Source of the DNA: Streptomyces sp. TLI_053
GTDB taxonomy: Bacteria; Actinomycetota; Actinomycetes; Streptomycetales; Streptomycetaceae
Direction: 5' to 3'
DNA length: 64,000 nt
Assembly: GCF_900105395.1 (NCBI RefSeq)
Contig: NZ_LT629775.1
Span: 3,242,501-3,306,500, forward strand
The notes beneath the pieces are model-generated. The model ran no database searches. It was not told the DNA's origin and was given only the letters and a program-made list of their open reading frames with translations. A program made the position numbers and the translations under genes. Positions 9,824 through 19,272 of this stretch are shown here, piece by piece (the stretch's first letter is position 1; every line of letters starts with the position of its first letter).

Positions 9824-12010
9824 TTACGCCGGGCCGCTCGGCGGGGTCGGCCTTTCGGGAGCCGGTCCGGGCCCGGCCGCCGGTCGGGCGCCCACGGAGC
9901 GCAGCAGGTCGGCGAGGGTCCGCGCGTCCGGGGCGGCCGCCAGGCCGTCCAGGGTGACCGGGCGCCCCGAGCCGTCCGCGACCGGCAGCCGCCAGTTCGG
10001 GTACTGGTCCCAGGTGCCGGGCAGATTCTGCGGGCGGGGGTCGCCGACCACGTCCGGCAGCCAGACGCCGACCAGCTCGGCCGGGGTGCCGGCCAGGAAG
10101 CGGTAGAGCGCGGCGGCCGACAGCGGCTCGTCCCCGGACAGCAGGCCCAGCCGGAGCAGCTCGGCCCGCCAGTCGGCCAGCTCGGCGGCCGCCTCGGCCT
10201 GCTCCTCGCCGAGCGCGCGGGAGAGCAGGCCGAGGCGGTGGCGCAGCTCGACGTGCTCGCCGGAGAGCCGGGCCGCGGTGGACGGCAGGTCGTGCGTGGT
10301 CAGGGTGGCCAGGCTGCCCGGGCGCCAGCGCCCGGGGGGCAGGATCGCGCCCCCGCTCTGCCAGTCCCGCTCGAACCAGAGCACCGAGGTGCCCAGGACG
10401 CCGCGCTCCGCCAGTTCCTCGCGCACCCCCGGCTCGACGGTGCCGAGGTCCTCGCCGATCACGGCGGCGCCGGCCCGGTGGGCCTCCAGGGCGAGCACCG
10501 CGAGCATCGCCTCCGCGTCGTAGCGGACGTAGACGCCCTCGGTCGGGGCGTGCCCGGCCGGCACCCACCAGAGCCGGAACAGGCCCATCACGTGGTCGAT
10601 CCGCACGGCGCCGGCGTGCCGGGCGGCGGAGCGGATCAGCTCGGCGAAGGGCGCGTAGCCGACGGCGGCCAGCGCGTCCGGGCGCCAGGGCGGCAGGCCC
10701 CAGTCCTGGCCGTGCGCGTTGAAGGCGTCCGGCGGCGCGCCGACCGAGATCCCGGCGGCCAGGACGTCCTGGAGTGCCCAGGCGTCGGCGCCGTCCGGGT
10801 GGACGCCGACCGCGAGGTCGTGCACCAGGCCGACCGGCATGCCGGCGGTGCGGGCCGCCTGCTGGGCCCGGCCGAGCTGGCCGTCGACCTGCCAGGCGAG
10901 CCAGCGGTGGAAGGCGACCCGGTCGGCCAGTTCGGCGGCCTCGTGCCGGACGTGCGGGGAGTCGGGGCGGCGCAGGCCCTTCGGCCAGTGGTGGTGGTCG
11001 GCGCCGTGGCGCTCGGCCAGGGCGTTCCAGACCGCGTACCGCTCCAGCCACTCGCCCTCGCGGGCCCCGTAGGCGTCGAACGCGGCCGTGCGGACGGCGC
11101 CGTGCCCGTCCGCGTACCGGCGGTACTCGGCGTGCAGGAGCTCCAGGGCGCGGCGCTTGAGGGCCCAGACCTCGTCGCGGTCGATCAGTCCGTCGTGGAC
11201 CAGCACCTCGGCGCGCAGCCGGGCGGCGCGGGCGAGCAGCTCGTCGGCCTCGGCCCGCTCCTCGCCGGCCAGGTAGGCGTACTCGGGCACCTCCTCGATC
11301 CGCAGGTGGACCGGGTCGGCGAAGCGCCGGGAGGAGGGGCGGTAGGGGGACGGGTCGGAGGGCGTCGAGGGCAGGGCCGCGTGCAGCGGGTTGATCTGGA
11401 CGAAGCCCGCGCCGAGGGAGCCCGCCCAGGTGGCGAGGTCCGCCAGGTCGGCGAGGTCGCCCATGCCCCAGGAGCGGTCGGAGAGCACGGAGTACAGCTG
11501 GGCGAGGAAGCCCCAGCCCCGGCCGGGGAGGGCGGGGAGGCGGTCGGGGGCGACGATCAGGTGGGCGGTGGCGGTGCGGTCCGCGGCCTCGGCGTGCAGG
11601 GTGTGCCGGCCGGGCGGGAGGTCGTCGGGCAGCCAGTGGGCGTGGCCGTTCGGCAGCCGCCACCGCTCGCCCTGCTCCAGGACGACGGTGAGCCGGGTGT
11701 CGGCGGGGAGGTCCAGCGCGGTGCGGCGCCCGGCCCGGGCGACCACGGTCGGGGGCAGCAGGCGGGCGCGCTGCTCCGCCCGGTGGCGGTCGAGGGCCTC
11801 GCGGGCGGCGTCCGGGGTGGCGGCGTCCACCCCGAGCGCGGCGAGGACGGCGACCAGGGTGCGGCCGCCGGCCGGCAGCCCGCCGGGGCCGTGGCGGGTG
11901 TCCACCCCGTGGGCCTGTGCCAGCGCCACCAGCTCGGGCGGCGGCGGGGGTGCGTCCTGGGCCGGCACCTCCAGTGCGTCGGCTCCGTCACGGTCGAGAT
12001 AAGCGGCCAC
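9824..12010 (-). CDS. malQ: 4-alpha-glucanotransferase (amylomaltase, GH77)
   Basis: MalQ moves alpha-1,4-glucan segments between maltodextrins in cytoplasmic glycogen/maltodextrin metabolism. The protein is 728 residues and has the N-terminal extension usual in actinobacterial amylomaltases. Family motifs are GRGWGFLAQLYSVLSDRSWG, QINPLHA, the nucleophile region VRIDHVMGLFRLWW, the acid/base glutamate in VIGEDLGTVE, and the third acidic residue in TTHDLPSTAARLSGE. A GTG start at 12010 follows GGAG. No other maltose gene is adjacent. It diverges from the GH84-type gene across 466 bp. Confidence 0.95.
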   Translation of the reverse strand: MAAYLDRDGADALEVPAQDAPPPPPELVALAQAHGVDTRHGPGGLPAGGRTLVAVLAALGVDAATPDAAREALDRHRAEQRARLLPPTVVARAGRRTALDLPADTRLTVVLEQGERWRLPNGHAHWLPDDLPPGRHTLHAEAADRTATAHLIVAPDRLPALPGRGWGFLAQLYSVLSDRSWGMGDLADLADLATWAGSLGAGFVQINPLHAALPSTPSDPSPYRPSSRRFADPVHLRIEEVPEYAYLAGEERAEADELLARAARLRAEVLVHDGLIDRDEVWALKRRALELLHAEYRRYADGHGAVRTAAFDAYGAREGEWLERYAVWNALAERHGADHHHWPKGLRRPDSPHVRHEAAELADRVAFHRWLAWQVDGQLGRAQQAARTAGMPVGLVHDLAVGVHPDGADAWALQDVLAAGISVGAPPDAFNAHGQDWGLPPWRPDALAAVGYAPFAELIRSAARHAGAVRIDHVMGLFRLWWVPAGHAPTEGVYVRYDAEAMLAVLALEAHRAGAAVIGEDLGTVEPGVREELAERGVLGTSVLWFERDWQSGGAILPPGRWRPGSLATLTTHDLPSTAARLSGEHVELRHRLGLLSRALGEEQAEAAAELADWRAELLRLGLLSGDEPLSAAALYRFLAGTPAELVGVWLPDVVGDPRPQNLPGTWDQYPNWRLPVADGSGRPVTLDGLAAAPDARTLADLLRSVGARPAAGPGPAPERPTPPSGPA

Positions 12011-12128
12011 TCGCGGCTCCTGCGATGTCTCGGCAACGCCCAGTCAGGACAGGCACAGTCCTACCCGGGTGACGGCCCGGTGACCCGGCGCGACACGACG
12101 GGGACCGGAACCGGGAACCGACAGGGCA

Positions 12129-12197
12129 CCACGAGCGGGTGAGTCCAGCGCCACCACCCGCGGGCGAAGTCCGGGGCAACCACCCGCGGGTGAGTCC
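12129..12197. repeat. three short palindromic direct repeats spaced 25-26 bp
   Basis: Three related copies of CCACCCGCGGGTGAGTCC start at 12129 (degenerate), 12154 (degenerate) and 12180 (exact). The core ACCCGCGGGT is itself a palindrome. They lie in the malQ/GH84 intergenic region and could be operator sites; no regulator can be assigned. Confidence 0.5.
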
Positions 12198-12476
12198 TTG
12201 CCCCCCCAGGCACGGCCCGCGAGCGAGCCGAAGGGGCGCGCCGGTGCCGAAAGGGAGAGCGCGAGGGAGCGACGAAGGAGCGAGGGAGCACCGACCGTCG
12301 GCACCGGACCAAAGCGCCCCGGAGGCAAGCCGAGCCCCAAAAAAGAGGTGCGCACGAAGGGTTGCAGTCGCGGGTGAAACGGACAAAATCGGCATACCCG
12401 TCGACGACGTTGACACCGTGAAACAGAGCTGGTGGGCTGTGCCGCGATGTGGTTCCGGCCTGGCTAGGAGGCTCCT
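12198..12476. other. remaining malQ/GH84 intergenic DNA
   Basis: The stretch contains a purine-rich run (12245-12290) and an A-rich patch near 12343, then a less GC-rich segment before the GH84 start. TTGACA occurs at 12410 but has no convincing -10 partner. No gene is seen. Confidence 0.4.
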
Positions 12477-15400
12477 GTGCAAGCCCGAGTGTCCGAGGTG
12501 GCCGGCCGGCGGTTCCGTCAGCAGCTGGAGCAGAGCCCGGCGCTGCGCGAAGTGCTCCAGCACCCGACGGCGCTCGCGGCCCGCCGGGCCACCGCACGGA
12601 CATGCCGTCAACTGGCCCCCAGGACGGCCGATCGGCTGATCGCCGACCTCAAGGGCACCTCGCCGCTGCTGCCTTCGGTCCGGGCCGAGCGCGCCCGGGC
12701 CGCCCGCCCGGGGGCGCCGAGCCGGCGGACCCTCCAGGTGGCGGCCACCCTGTCGGCGGCCGCCGTGGTCGGCGGCCTGCTGGTGAGCGGCCCGGCCGCG
12801 TACGCGGTGGCGCCCGGGTACCCGCCGGGTCCGGACGTGGTGAGCACCGCGGGCGGCGTTCCGCAGACCCCGCTCGGCAGCCTGGGCGACCCCCAGGTGT
12901 TCCCGCGTCCGCAGGAGCAGCGCGTGACCGGGCGGCCGGTCACCGTGCCGGGCGCCGTCACCCTGGTCACCGCGCCGAACGCGGATCCCGGCGCGGTGGC
13001 CGCGGTGCGGGAGGTCCTCGGCATCGCCGGCGCGACCGACGTGACCGCGCGGCCGGCGCCGAACCCGCCGGTGGCCGGTTCGCTGGTGGTGTACGTCGGC
13101 GGCCCCGCCGAGGGCGCGGGCGGCGACACCGACCGGATCCTGCGCGAGCTCACCGTGGCGGCCGGCGGCACGGACACCGCCGCGCCCACCGCCGCCGGGC
13201 TGCCGTCCGGCGGCCATGTGCTGGCGGCCGGTCAGCTGCCGGTGGCCGGCGGCGGCAGCTACGGGGCGGTCGTGCTGGCCGGGACCGACGCGGCCGGCAC
13301 CTTCTACGCCGCGCAGTCGCTGCGCCAGCTGCTGGCGGCCGTCCCGGCCGACCAGGGCCAGCTGCCCGGCGCGGCCGGGCTCGGGCTGCCCGGGATCGTG
13401 CTGCGCGACTGGCCGTCCGGAGCGCCGGTGCGCGGGACCGCCGAGGCCTTCTACGGCACCCCGTGGACGCAGCAGCAGCGGCTCGACCAGCTGGACTTCC
13501 TCGGCCGGTCGAAGCAGAACTTCTACCTCTACGCGCCGGGTGACGACCCGTACCGGCTGGCCCGCTGGCGGGACGCCTACCCGCAGGAGCGGGAGAACGA
13601 CCTGCGCGCGCTGGGCGTCCGCGCCGCGCGCGACCACGTCACCCTCGGGTACGCGATCGACCCCGGGCAGTCCTTCTGCTTCAGTTCCGGGAAGGACGCG
13701 GACGCGCTGGTGGCCAAGCTGGACGGGCTGCGCCGGCTCGGCTTCTCGGCCTTCCAGCTGCAGTTCCTGGACGTGTCCTACGAGGAGTGGCACTGCTCCG
13801 ACGACCGGTCCAGGTACGGCACCGGCCCGACCGCGGCCGCGAAGGCACAGGCGGAGCTGGCGGCCAAGGTGCAGGACCGGCTGATCGCGCGCAACCCGGG
13901 CCTGGCGCCGCTGTCGGTCGTCCCCACCGAGTACCACCAGCAGGGCTCCAGCCCGTACCGGACGGCGCTGGCCGCCGCGCTGCCCCCCGCCGTGCAGGTG
14001 GCCTGGAGCGGTGTCGGGGTGATCCCGGAGCGGATCACCGGCACCCAGGTCGCGGACACCGGCGGCCTGTACGGGCACCCGCTGGTCACCATGGACAACT
14101 ACCCGGTCAACGACGCCACCCCGGACCGGCTCTTCCTGGGCGCCTACACCGGCCGGGACAGCGAGGTGGCGACCCGGTCGGCGGTCATGCTGACCGGTGC
14201 GATGCGGCAGCCGGTGGCCTCCCGGATCGCCCTCTCCACGGCCGGCGACTTCGCCTGGAACCCGTCCGCCTACAAGGCGGAGGACTCCTGGCGGGCGGCG
14301 CTGCGCTCGCTGGCCGGGCCGACCGGCGCGACGGCCACGCCGACCGGGGAGACCCTGGCCGCGGTCACCGCGCTGGCCGGGAACAGCGTGTCCTCGCCGC
14401 TGGCCAAGCAGGAGTCCGGCTACCTGCTGCCGCTGATGGACCGGTTCTGGGCGTCCGCCGAGCCGACCTCGGGGGCGGCGCCGGACCTGACGAGGCTGAT
14501 CGAGTCGGCCGCCCCGCTGCGGGAGGCGTTCACGGCGATGGCCGACGCCCAGCAGACCCTGGCGGCCGCCCAGGCGACCGCCCCGCTGGCCGCCGAGGCC
14601 GCGCCCTGGCTGGCGCCGCTGCGCGACTTCGGGCTGGCCGGGCAGTCCGCCCTGGACATGCTGCTGGCCCAGCGCGGCGGCGACGGCGGGGCCGCCTGGA
14701 AGGCCCGGGTGGAGCTGACCAAACTGCGCGAGCAGCTCGGCCAGAGCCCGGCGACGGTCGGCGCGGGCGTGCTCGGCCCGTTCCTGGAGCGGGCGCTGCA
14801 GGCGGCCGACACCTGGGCCGGGGTGCAGGGCGGCGGCGTCACCGCGACCACCACCCTGGGCACCGCGCACGACCACCTGCCGGCGCTGATGGCCGACGGC
14901 GTCGCGGACACCTTCTACTGGAGCTCGGCACCGCCGCAGCAGGGCGACTCGGTCGGCCTGGACCTCGGCGACGGGCGCCCGGTCGGCAGTGTCACCGTGC
15001 TGATGGGCTCCTGGGGCAACGGTCCGGACGGGCAGAGCGCCCTGGACGACTACATCCGGGACGGCGTGCTGGAGTACTCCACCGGGGAGGGCGGCTGGAA
15101 GAAGCTCGCCTCGGTGAAGAACCAGAAGTCCGTCTCGGCGCAGGTCCCGGCCGGGACGGTGGTCCGGGCGGTGCGGCTGCGGGCCACCGCCGCGCAGAAG
15201 ACCGCGGTCGCGGTGCGCGAGTTCTCGGTGACCGCGCCCGACGAGCTGCCGGCCAGTGTCTCCGGCGGCCCGGCCGCGCTGCCGGGCTCCTCGGCCGCCG
15301 CCGTGCTGGACGGCAATCCGGACACCGCCTACCGCGCGGCCACCGCGCCGACCGCGCAGGACGAGCCGCTGACGGTCGAGCTGGGCGCCGCCCGGCCGCT

Positions 15401-16595
15401 GGACCGGCTGACCGTGCTCACCGATCCGGGGGTGCGGGCCTCGGCGGCCGTCGCGGTGCGGCACCCGGACGGCACCTGGACCGAGATCGGCACCGTGCAG
15501 CCGGGGTGGAACGAGCTCGCGGCCGGCGGTCAGCCCGCCGACGCGTTCCGGCTGGCCTGGAAGCCGGGCGGGGAGCCGCCCGTGGTCAACCAGGTGATCC
15601 CCTGGTACGCGGACGCCCCGGCGGCCCGGCTGAGCCTGGCCGACGCCTCGGTGGACGCGGTGATCGGCGAGGCCGCGCCGGTGCAGGCCCGCGTGACCGT
15701 CGAGGCCGGCCGGCCGGAGGGGGTCACCGGGGAGCTGCGCACCGAGGTGCCGGGTGTCGCCAAGGGGCTGACCGTGGCGCCGGTGACCGGGGTGAGCGTG
15801 CCGCGCGGCGGCAAGGTCGGCGTGCCGCTGCTGGTCACCGCCGGACCGGAGACGCCGTCCGGGACGTACCAGGTGCCGGTGGTGTTCGTGGCCGGGCAGA
15901 CGACGGTCCGCCAGGTGCTCCAGGTGCATGTCGTGCCGCCGACCGGCGGTCCCGATCTGGCGATCACCGCGCAGGCCACCTCCTCCGGCGACGAGACCCC
16001 GAACTTCCCGGCCGCGGCGGTGGCCGACCAGGACCCGAAGAGCCGCTGGTCCTCACCGGCGGCGGACGACGCCTGGGTGCAGCTGGAGCTGCCGAAGGCG
16101 ACCCACCTGGGCTCGGTGGTGCTGCACTGGCAGGCCGCCTACGCCGCCGCGTACAAGATCCAGTCCTCGGCGGACGGGCGGTCCTGGACCACGGTCGCGA
16201 CCGTGGGGGACGGCAGGGGCGGCAACGAGACGGTGCGTTTCGACGCGCCGGGCGCGAAGTTCCTGCGGATCCAGGGTGTGGCCAGGGCGACCAAGTACGG
16301 CTACTCGCTCTGGGGCGTCGAGCTGTACGCCGTCGCCCCGGTGGACCAGGTGGTGCCGCCGGTGACGCCTCCGGTCACCCCGCCGGTGACACCGCCGACC
16401 GGGCAGCCGGGCGGCGGCCAGCAGTCGGGCGGCCGGCCCGAGGGCCCGGGGGGCGGGACGGCGACCACGCCGCCGGCCGTGCCGACACCCTCGGCCTCCC
16501 CGACCGGACCGGTTCCCTCCCCGACGGCCACCGGCCCGGGTGCCGGGGCCGGCACGCCGAGCGGCAGTCCGACGGGTCCGCGGCCGAAGCCCTGA
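12477..16595 (+). CDS. exported GH84-type beta-N-acetylglucosaminidase-like protein with carbohydrate-binding tail
   Basis: The 1372-residue protein starts at a GTG with AGGAGG five bases upstream. About 85 residues precede a membrane-spanning helix (LQVAATLSAAAVVGGLLVSG), so it is either a long signal peptide or a type II membrane anchor. Next come a GH20b-like N-terminal domain (YGAVVLAGTDAAGTFYAAQSLRQLL) and a GH84 barrel from ~residue 310 (GTAEAFYGTPWTQQQRLDQL). A helical region, discoidin-like segments and a C-terminal F5/8 type C domain (ITAQATSSGDETPNFPAAAV, ~1160-1285) follow, then a Pro/Thr/Gly-rich tail. GH84 enzymes remove N-acetylglucosamine by substrate-assisted catalysis. The usual catalytic Asp-Asp pair appears as Leu-Asp in FQLQFLDVSYEEW near residue 431, so activity may differ. 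Confidence 0.82.
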   Translation: MQARVSEVAGRRFRQQLEQSPALREVLQHPTALAARRATARTCRQLAPRTADRLIADLKGTSPLLPSVRAERARAARPGAPSRRTLQVAATLSAAAVVGGLLVSGPAAYAVAPGYPPGPDVVSTAGGVPQTPLGSLGDPQVFPRPQEQRVTGRPVTVPGAVTLVTAPNADPGAVAAVREVLGIAGATDVTARPAPNPPVAGSLVVYVGGPAEGAGGDTDRILRELTVAAGGTDTAAPTAAGLPSGGHVLAAGQLPVAGGGSYGAVVLAGTDAAGTFYAAQSLRQLLAAVPADQGQLPGAAGLGLPGIVLRDWPSGAPVRGTAEAFYGTPWTQQQRLDQLDFLGRSKQNFYLYAPGDDPYRLARWRDAYPQERENDLRALGVRAARDHVTLGYAIDPGQSFCFSSGKDADALVAKLDGLRRLGFSAFQLQFLDVSYEEWHCSDDRSRYGTGPTAAAKAQAELAAKVQDRLIARNPGLAPLSVVPTEYHQQGSSPYRTALAAALPPAVQVAWSGVGVIPERITGTQVADTGGLYGHPLVTMDNYPVNDATPDRLFLGAYTGRDSEVATRSAVMLTGAMRQPVASRIALSTAGDFAWNPSAYKAEDSWRAALRSLAGPTGATATPTGETLAAVTALAGNSVSSPLAKQESGYLLPLMDRFWASAEPTSGAAPDLTRLIESAAPLREAFTAMADAQQTLAAAQATAPLAAEAAPWLAPLRDFGLAGQSALDMLLAQRGGDGGAAWKARVELTKLREQLGQSPATVGAGVLGPFLERALQAADTWAGVQGGGVTATTTLGTAHDHLPALMADGVADTFYWSSAPPQQGDSVGLDLGDGRPVGSVTVLMGSWGNGPDGQSALDDYIRDGVLEYSTGEGGWKKLASVKNQKSVSAQVPAGTVVRAVRLRATAAQKTAVAVREFSVTAPDELPASVSGGPAALPGSSAAAVLDGNPDTAYRAATAPTAQDEPLTVELGAARPLDRLTVLTDPGVRASAAVAVRHPDGTWTEIGTVQPGWNELAAGGQPADAFRLAWKPGGEPPVVNQVIPWYADAPAARLSLADASVDAVIGEAAPVQARVTVEAGRPEGVTGELRTEVPGVAKGLTVAPVTGVSVPRGGKVGVPLLVTAGPETPSGTYQVPVVFVAGQTTVRQVLQVHVVPPTGGPDLAITAQATSSGDETPNFPAAAVADQDPKSRWSSPAADDAWVQLELPKATHLGSVVLHWQAAYAAAYKIQSSADGRSWTTVATVGDGRGGNETVRFDAPGAKFLRIQGVARATKYGYSLWGVELYAVAPVDQVVPPVTPPVTPPVTPPTGQPGGGQQSGGRPEGPGGGTATTPPAVPTPSASPTGPVPSPTATGPGAGAGTPSGSPTGPRPKP

Positions 16596-16653
16596 CCTCC
16601 GTCCCGCCGCGCGTCCTGCGGCCCGCCGCGCGTCCCGTACCGGGGCGGACGGC

Positions 16654-16692
16654 GGGCCGCCGCGCTCCCCGGTGCGGGGTGCGCGGCGGCCC
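16654..16692. terminator. bidirectional terminator between convergent genes
   Basis: Arms 16654-16665 and 16681-16692 form a perfect 12-bp stem, extended by four more C-G pairs beyond a T-T mismatch, with a 5-nt loop. It lies between the GH84-type gene and the HNH gene. Confidence 0.7.
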
Positions 16693-16739
16693 ATGAGGCG
16701 TACCGGGAAATATGACGGGCAAGCCCTTGTGGTGCGGAC

Positions 16740-17384
16740 TCAGGCGGAGAGCGGTTCCGGCTGCTCACCGCGGCGGACGGGGGCGGGGTGGCCGGCGTGG
16801 GCCCGGCCGAGCGGGACCGGGTGGGCCGGGTCGGTATGGTCGTGGTGCTCGTACTCGCCCCACTGCGGGGCGCGCAGCTGGTCGTTCCCGCCGTACGGTT
16901 CCAGGTAGGGCCGCCAGCGCGGGTCCTTGATCCCGGTGCCGATGATCCGCCAGGCCAGGCCGCTGGGCGGCGCGGGTGGTCGTTTCATCCGCCAGCCGAG
17001 CTCGGTGAGGTGGCGGTCGGCCTTGGTGTGGTTGCAGCGGCGGCAGGCCGCCACCACGTTGTCCCAGCGGTGCTGGCCTCCCCGGCTGCGCGGGATGACG
17101 TGGTCGACGCTGGTGGCGGCGGCCCCGCAGTAGACACAACGACCGTGGTCGCGGGCGAACAGCGCCCGGCGGGTGAGCGGGACCGGCCCGCAGAACGGGA
17201 CCCGGACGAAGCGGGTCAGACGGACGACGGACGGCGCCGGAAGGGCGCTGGTGGCGCTGTGCAGAGTGACCCCCGAGTCCTCCAGGCTGACCGCCTTGTG
17301 ATTGAGGACGAGGATGAGTGCGCGGCGCATCGATACGACGCCGAGCGGCTCGTAGGACGCGTTGAGGACCAGGACATGCGGCAC
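16740..17384 (-). CDS. HNH endonuclease family protein
   Basis: The 214-residue protein begins VPHVLVLNASYEPLGVV, the conserved opening of a widespread actinobacterial/cyanobacterial HNH family. The nuclease core is CVYCGAAATSVDHVIPRSRGG followed by WDNVVAACRRCNHTKAD: two CxxC zinc-binding pairs, the DH catalytic pair and an asparagine. The C-terminus is Pro/His-rich. HNH proteins cut DNA in a metal-dependent way; chromosomal members of this group are not tied to a known restriction or mobile system. The GTG at 17384 follows AAGGAGG by 6 nt, which is better than the longer in-frame start at 17447. Confidence 0.92.
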   Translation of the reverse strand: MPHVLVLNASYEPLGVVSMRRALILVLNHKAVSLEDSGVTLHSATSALPAPSVVRLTRFVRVPFCGPVPLTRRALFARDHGRCVYCGAAATSVDHVIPRSRGGQHRWDNVVAACRRCNHTKADRHLTELGWRMKRPPAPPSGLAWRIIGTGIKDPRWRPYLEPYGGNDQLRAPQWGEYEHHDHTDPAHPVPLGRAHAGHPAPVRRGEQPEPLSA

Positions 17385-17830
17385 GGATGCCTCCTTGGAC
17401 GCCTGCGGCGCGTGGCTCGCGCCGGGACGAGCGGTTCGATCGCGCAACGGGTGCGTGATCCACCCCAGTGTCGCCTTACGCCTTTGTACGGCGCCACCAC
17501 TCCTGTGTAACGGACCCGGTGTGAACTCCGGGTGTGGGTTCTGTCATACCCGGTATGCCCGGGGGAAGCGCGGGTTGCACTCCGGTGCCCCGCCGGGGTA
17601 CCGCTGGGCCGAGCGGAGCAGCGCGGAACCCGGCGTGCGGACGCGTTGACGGGGCGTCCGGACGGGTGCGCGCGCCTTGCGGCGGACCGGCCCGGACCGT
17701 TCGGCGTGTCGAGCCGGCGGCCGGACGGCGGCTAGGGTAGACGGACGGTCCGCAGGCCAGGGGCGTGCCAGTCCCGGGCGGGCGCCGCGGCGGCGGACCG
17801 GGTCACGACCCCTGCAGGAAGGTCCCGTAC
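17385..17830. other. HNH/mscS divergent intergenic region
   Basis: No gene is seen in these 446 bp. TAGGGT at 17733-17738, about 95 bp before the channel gene, is a possible -10 box for it, but the -35 region is weak. No strong dyad was found. Confidence 0.4.
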
Positions 17831-19045
17831 GTGTTCCGCTCCGGTGCCGCCGGCCTCCTCGCCGACGCGTCCACCACGACGCCGGCCTCGACGCCCGCGC
17901 CGTCCCCGACCCCCACCGCTCCGGAGTTGCCGGACCTCAGAATCCCGACCAGCGCGCAGGAGGTCTCCGACACCACCCGGCAGGCCGCCAGCTGGTTCGA
18001 CTCGCACTGGCAGGACTGGCTGGCGAGCGGTGTCCGGATCGTCTTCATCATCGTGCTGGCCCTCGTGCTGCGGGCGATGGTGCGCAAGGTGATCACCCAG
18101 CTGATAACGCGGATGGTGCGGCCGGGCGAGAACGAGGACGAGCCCAGCCGGCTGGGCGGGCTGCTGGCCAACACCGGGGTGGTCAACCCCGAGCGGCGCC
18201 AGCAGCGGGCCGAGGCGATCGGCTCGGTGCTGCGCAGCGTCGCGTCGTTCTCGATCCTGGGCACGGCGGCGCTGATGGTGCTGTCCGCGCTCGGGGTGAA
18301 CCTGGCGCCGCTGCTGGCGAGTGCCGGTGTGGCCGGTGTGGCGATCGGTTTCGGCGCCCGCAACCTGGTCACCGACTTCCTCTCCGGGGTCTTCATGATC
18401 ATGGAGGACCAGTACGGCGTCGGCGACGAGATCGACACCGGGGTGGCCACCGGCACGGTGCTGGAGGTCGGCCTGCGGGTGACCAAGCTGCGCGGCGCGG
18501 GTGGCGAGATCTGGTACATCCGCAACGGCGAGGTGAAGCGCATCGCCAACATGAGCCAGGGCTGGTCGACCGCCTCGGTGGACGTCCAGGTCGGCTACAA
18601 GGAGGACCTGGAGCGGGTCGAGGCGCTGATCAAGGACACCGCCGAGGCGCTGGCCAAGGAGTCGCCGTTCGACGAGCTGGTCTGGGCGCCGTTCTCGGTG
18701 CTGGGCGTGGAGTCGGTGGCGGCGGACTCGGTGGTGCTGCGGGTCGAGGCGCGGACCGCCCCCGGCAAGTCGCTGAGCGTGGGGCGGGCGCTGCGCCAGC
18801 GGCTCAAGCAGGTCTTCGACGAGGCCGGGATCAAGGTCAAGGAGGAGGTCGGGCCGGCCGTCGCCGCGGGCGCGGCCGCCGGGACGGCCGCCGCGATGGT
18901 CCTCGGCGCGGCCGCGGCCCCGGCGCCGGGCACCGATCCGGCCCCGCCGTCCGCGCTGGCCGACCCGTCCTCGGCGGGCTACAAGGCGGCCACCCCGATA
19001 CCGGCCCCCGTGCGCCCGCCCGACGACGGCACCAAGGCGCCCTGA
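17831..19045 (+). CDS. MscS-family mechanosensitive ion channel
   Basis: The 404-residue protein should open under membrane tension and release solutes on osmotic downshift. An N-terminal Thr/Pro-rich segment precedes TM1 (VRIVFIIVLALVLRAMV, ~66-82). A further helix (SFSILGTAALMVLSALGV) and the pore helix region ASAGVAGVAIGFGARNLVTDF follow; the Gly/Ala-rich packing and the FGARNLVTD turn are MscS hallmarks. The beta domain has GDEIDTGVATGTVLEVGLRVTKLR. The C-terminus is an Ala/Pro-rich extension of ~75 residues. The GTG at 17831 has AGGAAGG upstream. Confidence 0.93.
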   Translation: MFRSGAAGLLADASTTTPASTPAPSPTPTAPELPDLRIPTSAQEVSDTTRQAASWFDSHWQDWLASGVRIVFIIVLALVLRAMVRKVITQLITRMVRPGENEDEPSRLGGLLANTGVVNPERRQQRAEAIGSVLRSVASFSILGTAALMVLSALGVNLAPLLASAGVAGVAIGFGARNLVTDFLSGVFMIMEDQYGVGDEIDTGVATGTVLEVGLRVTKLRGAGGEIWYIRNGEVKRIANMSQGWSTASVDVQVGYKEDLERVEALIKDTAEALAKESPFDELVWAPFSVLGVESVAADSVVLRVEARTAPGKSLSVGRALRQRLKQVFDEAGIKVKEEVGPAVAAGAAAGTAAAMVLGAAAAPAPGTDPAPPSALADPSSAGYKAATPIPAPVRPPDDGTKAP

Positions 19046-19064
19046 CCGATCGGCGCAGGCCTCC

Positions 19065-19103
19065 CGGAGCCCCGCTTCCGCAGCACTCGGAGGCGGGGCT
19101 CCG
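19065..19103 (+). terminator. terminator after the MscS gene
   Basis: A 16-bp stem (19065-19080 with 19088-19103, one G-U pair) with a 7-nt loop lies 20 bp past the stop. Confidence 0.8.
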
Positions 19104-19272
19104 TGCTGTCCCGGGGCCGTCGGGTAACGAGTCGGCATCCTCCGTGCGAAGGGCCATTGACACTCCGCTGACGGGGCCCGTACGGTCCTGTCCCAAGCGA
19201 CTGGAAAGTTTCCTAACAGTTCGCGCCTGGCCCGACCGGAATCCCGGCCGCCCCGAGGAGGAGGATCGTCCC

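Noticed and set aside
12410..12440. TTGACA as -35 box of the GH84-type gene
   Set aside because: No acceptable -10 hexamer at 16-19 bp.
11988..15929. 1300-codon reverse open frame opposite the GH84-type gene
   Set aside because: The forward gene has a ribosome site, membrane helix and recognisable domains; the reverse reading has none.
16740..17384. HNH gene as part of a restriction or homing element
   Set aside because: No methyltransferase, intron or intein context; it belongs to a widespread chromosomal HNH family.
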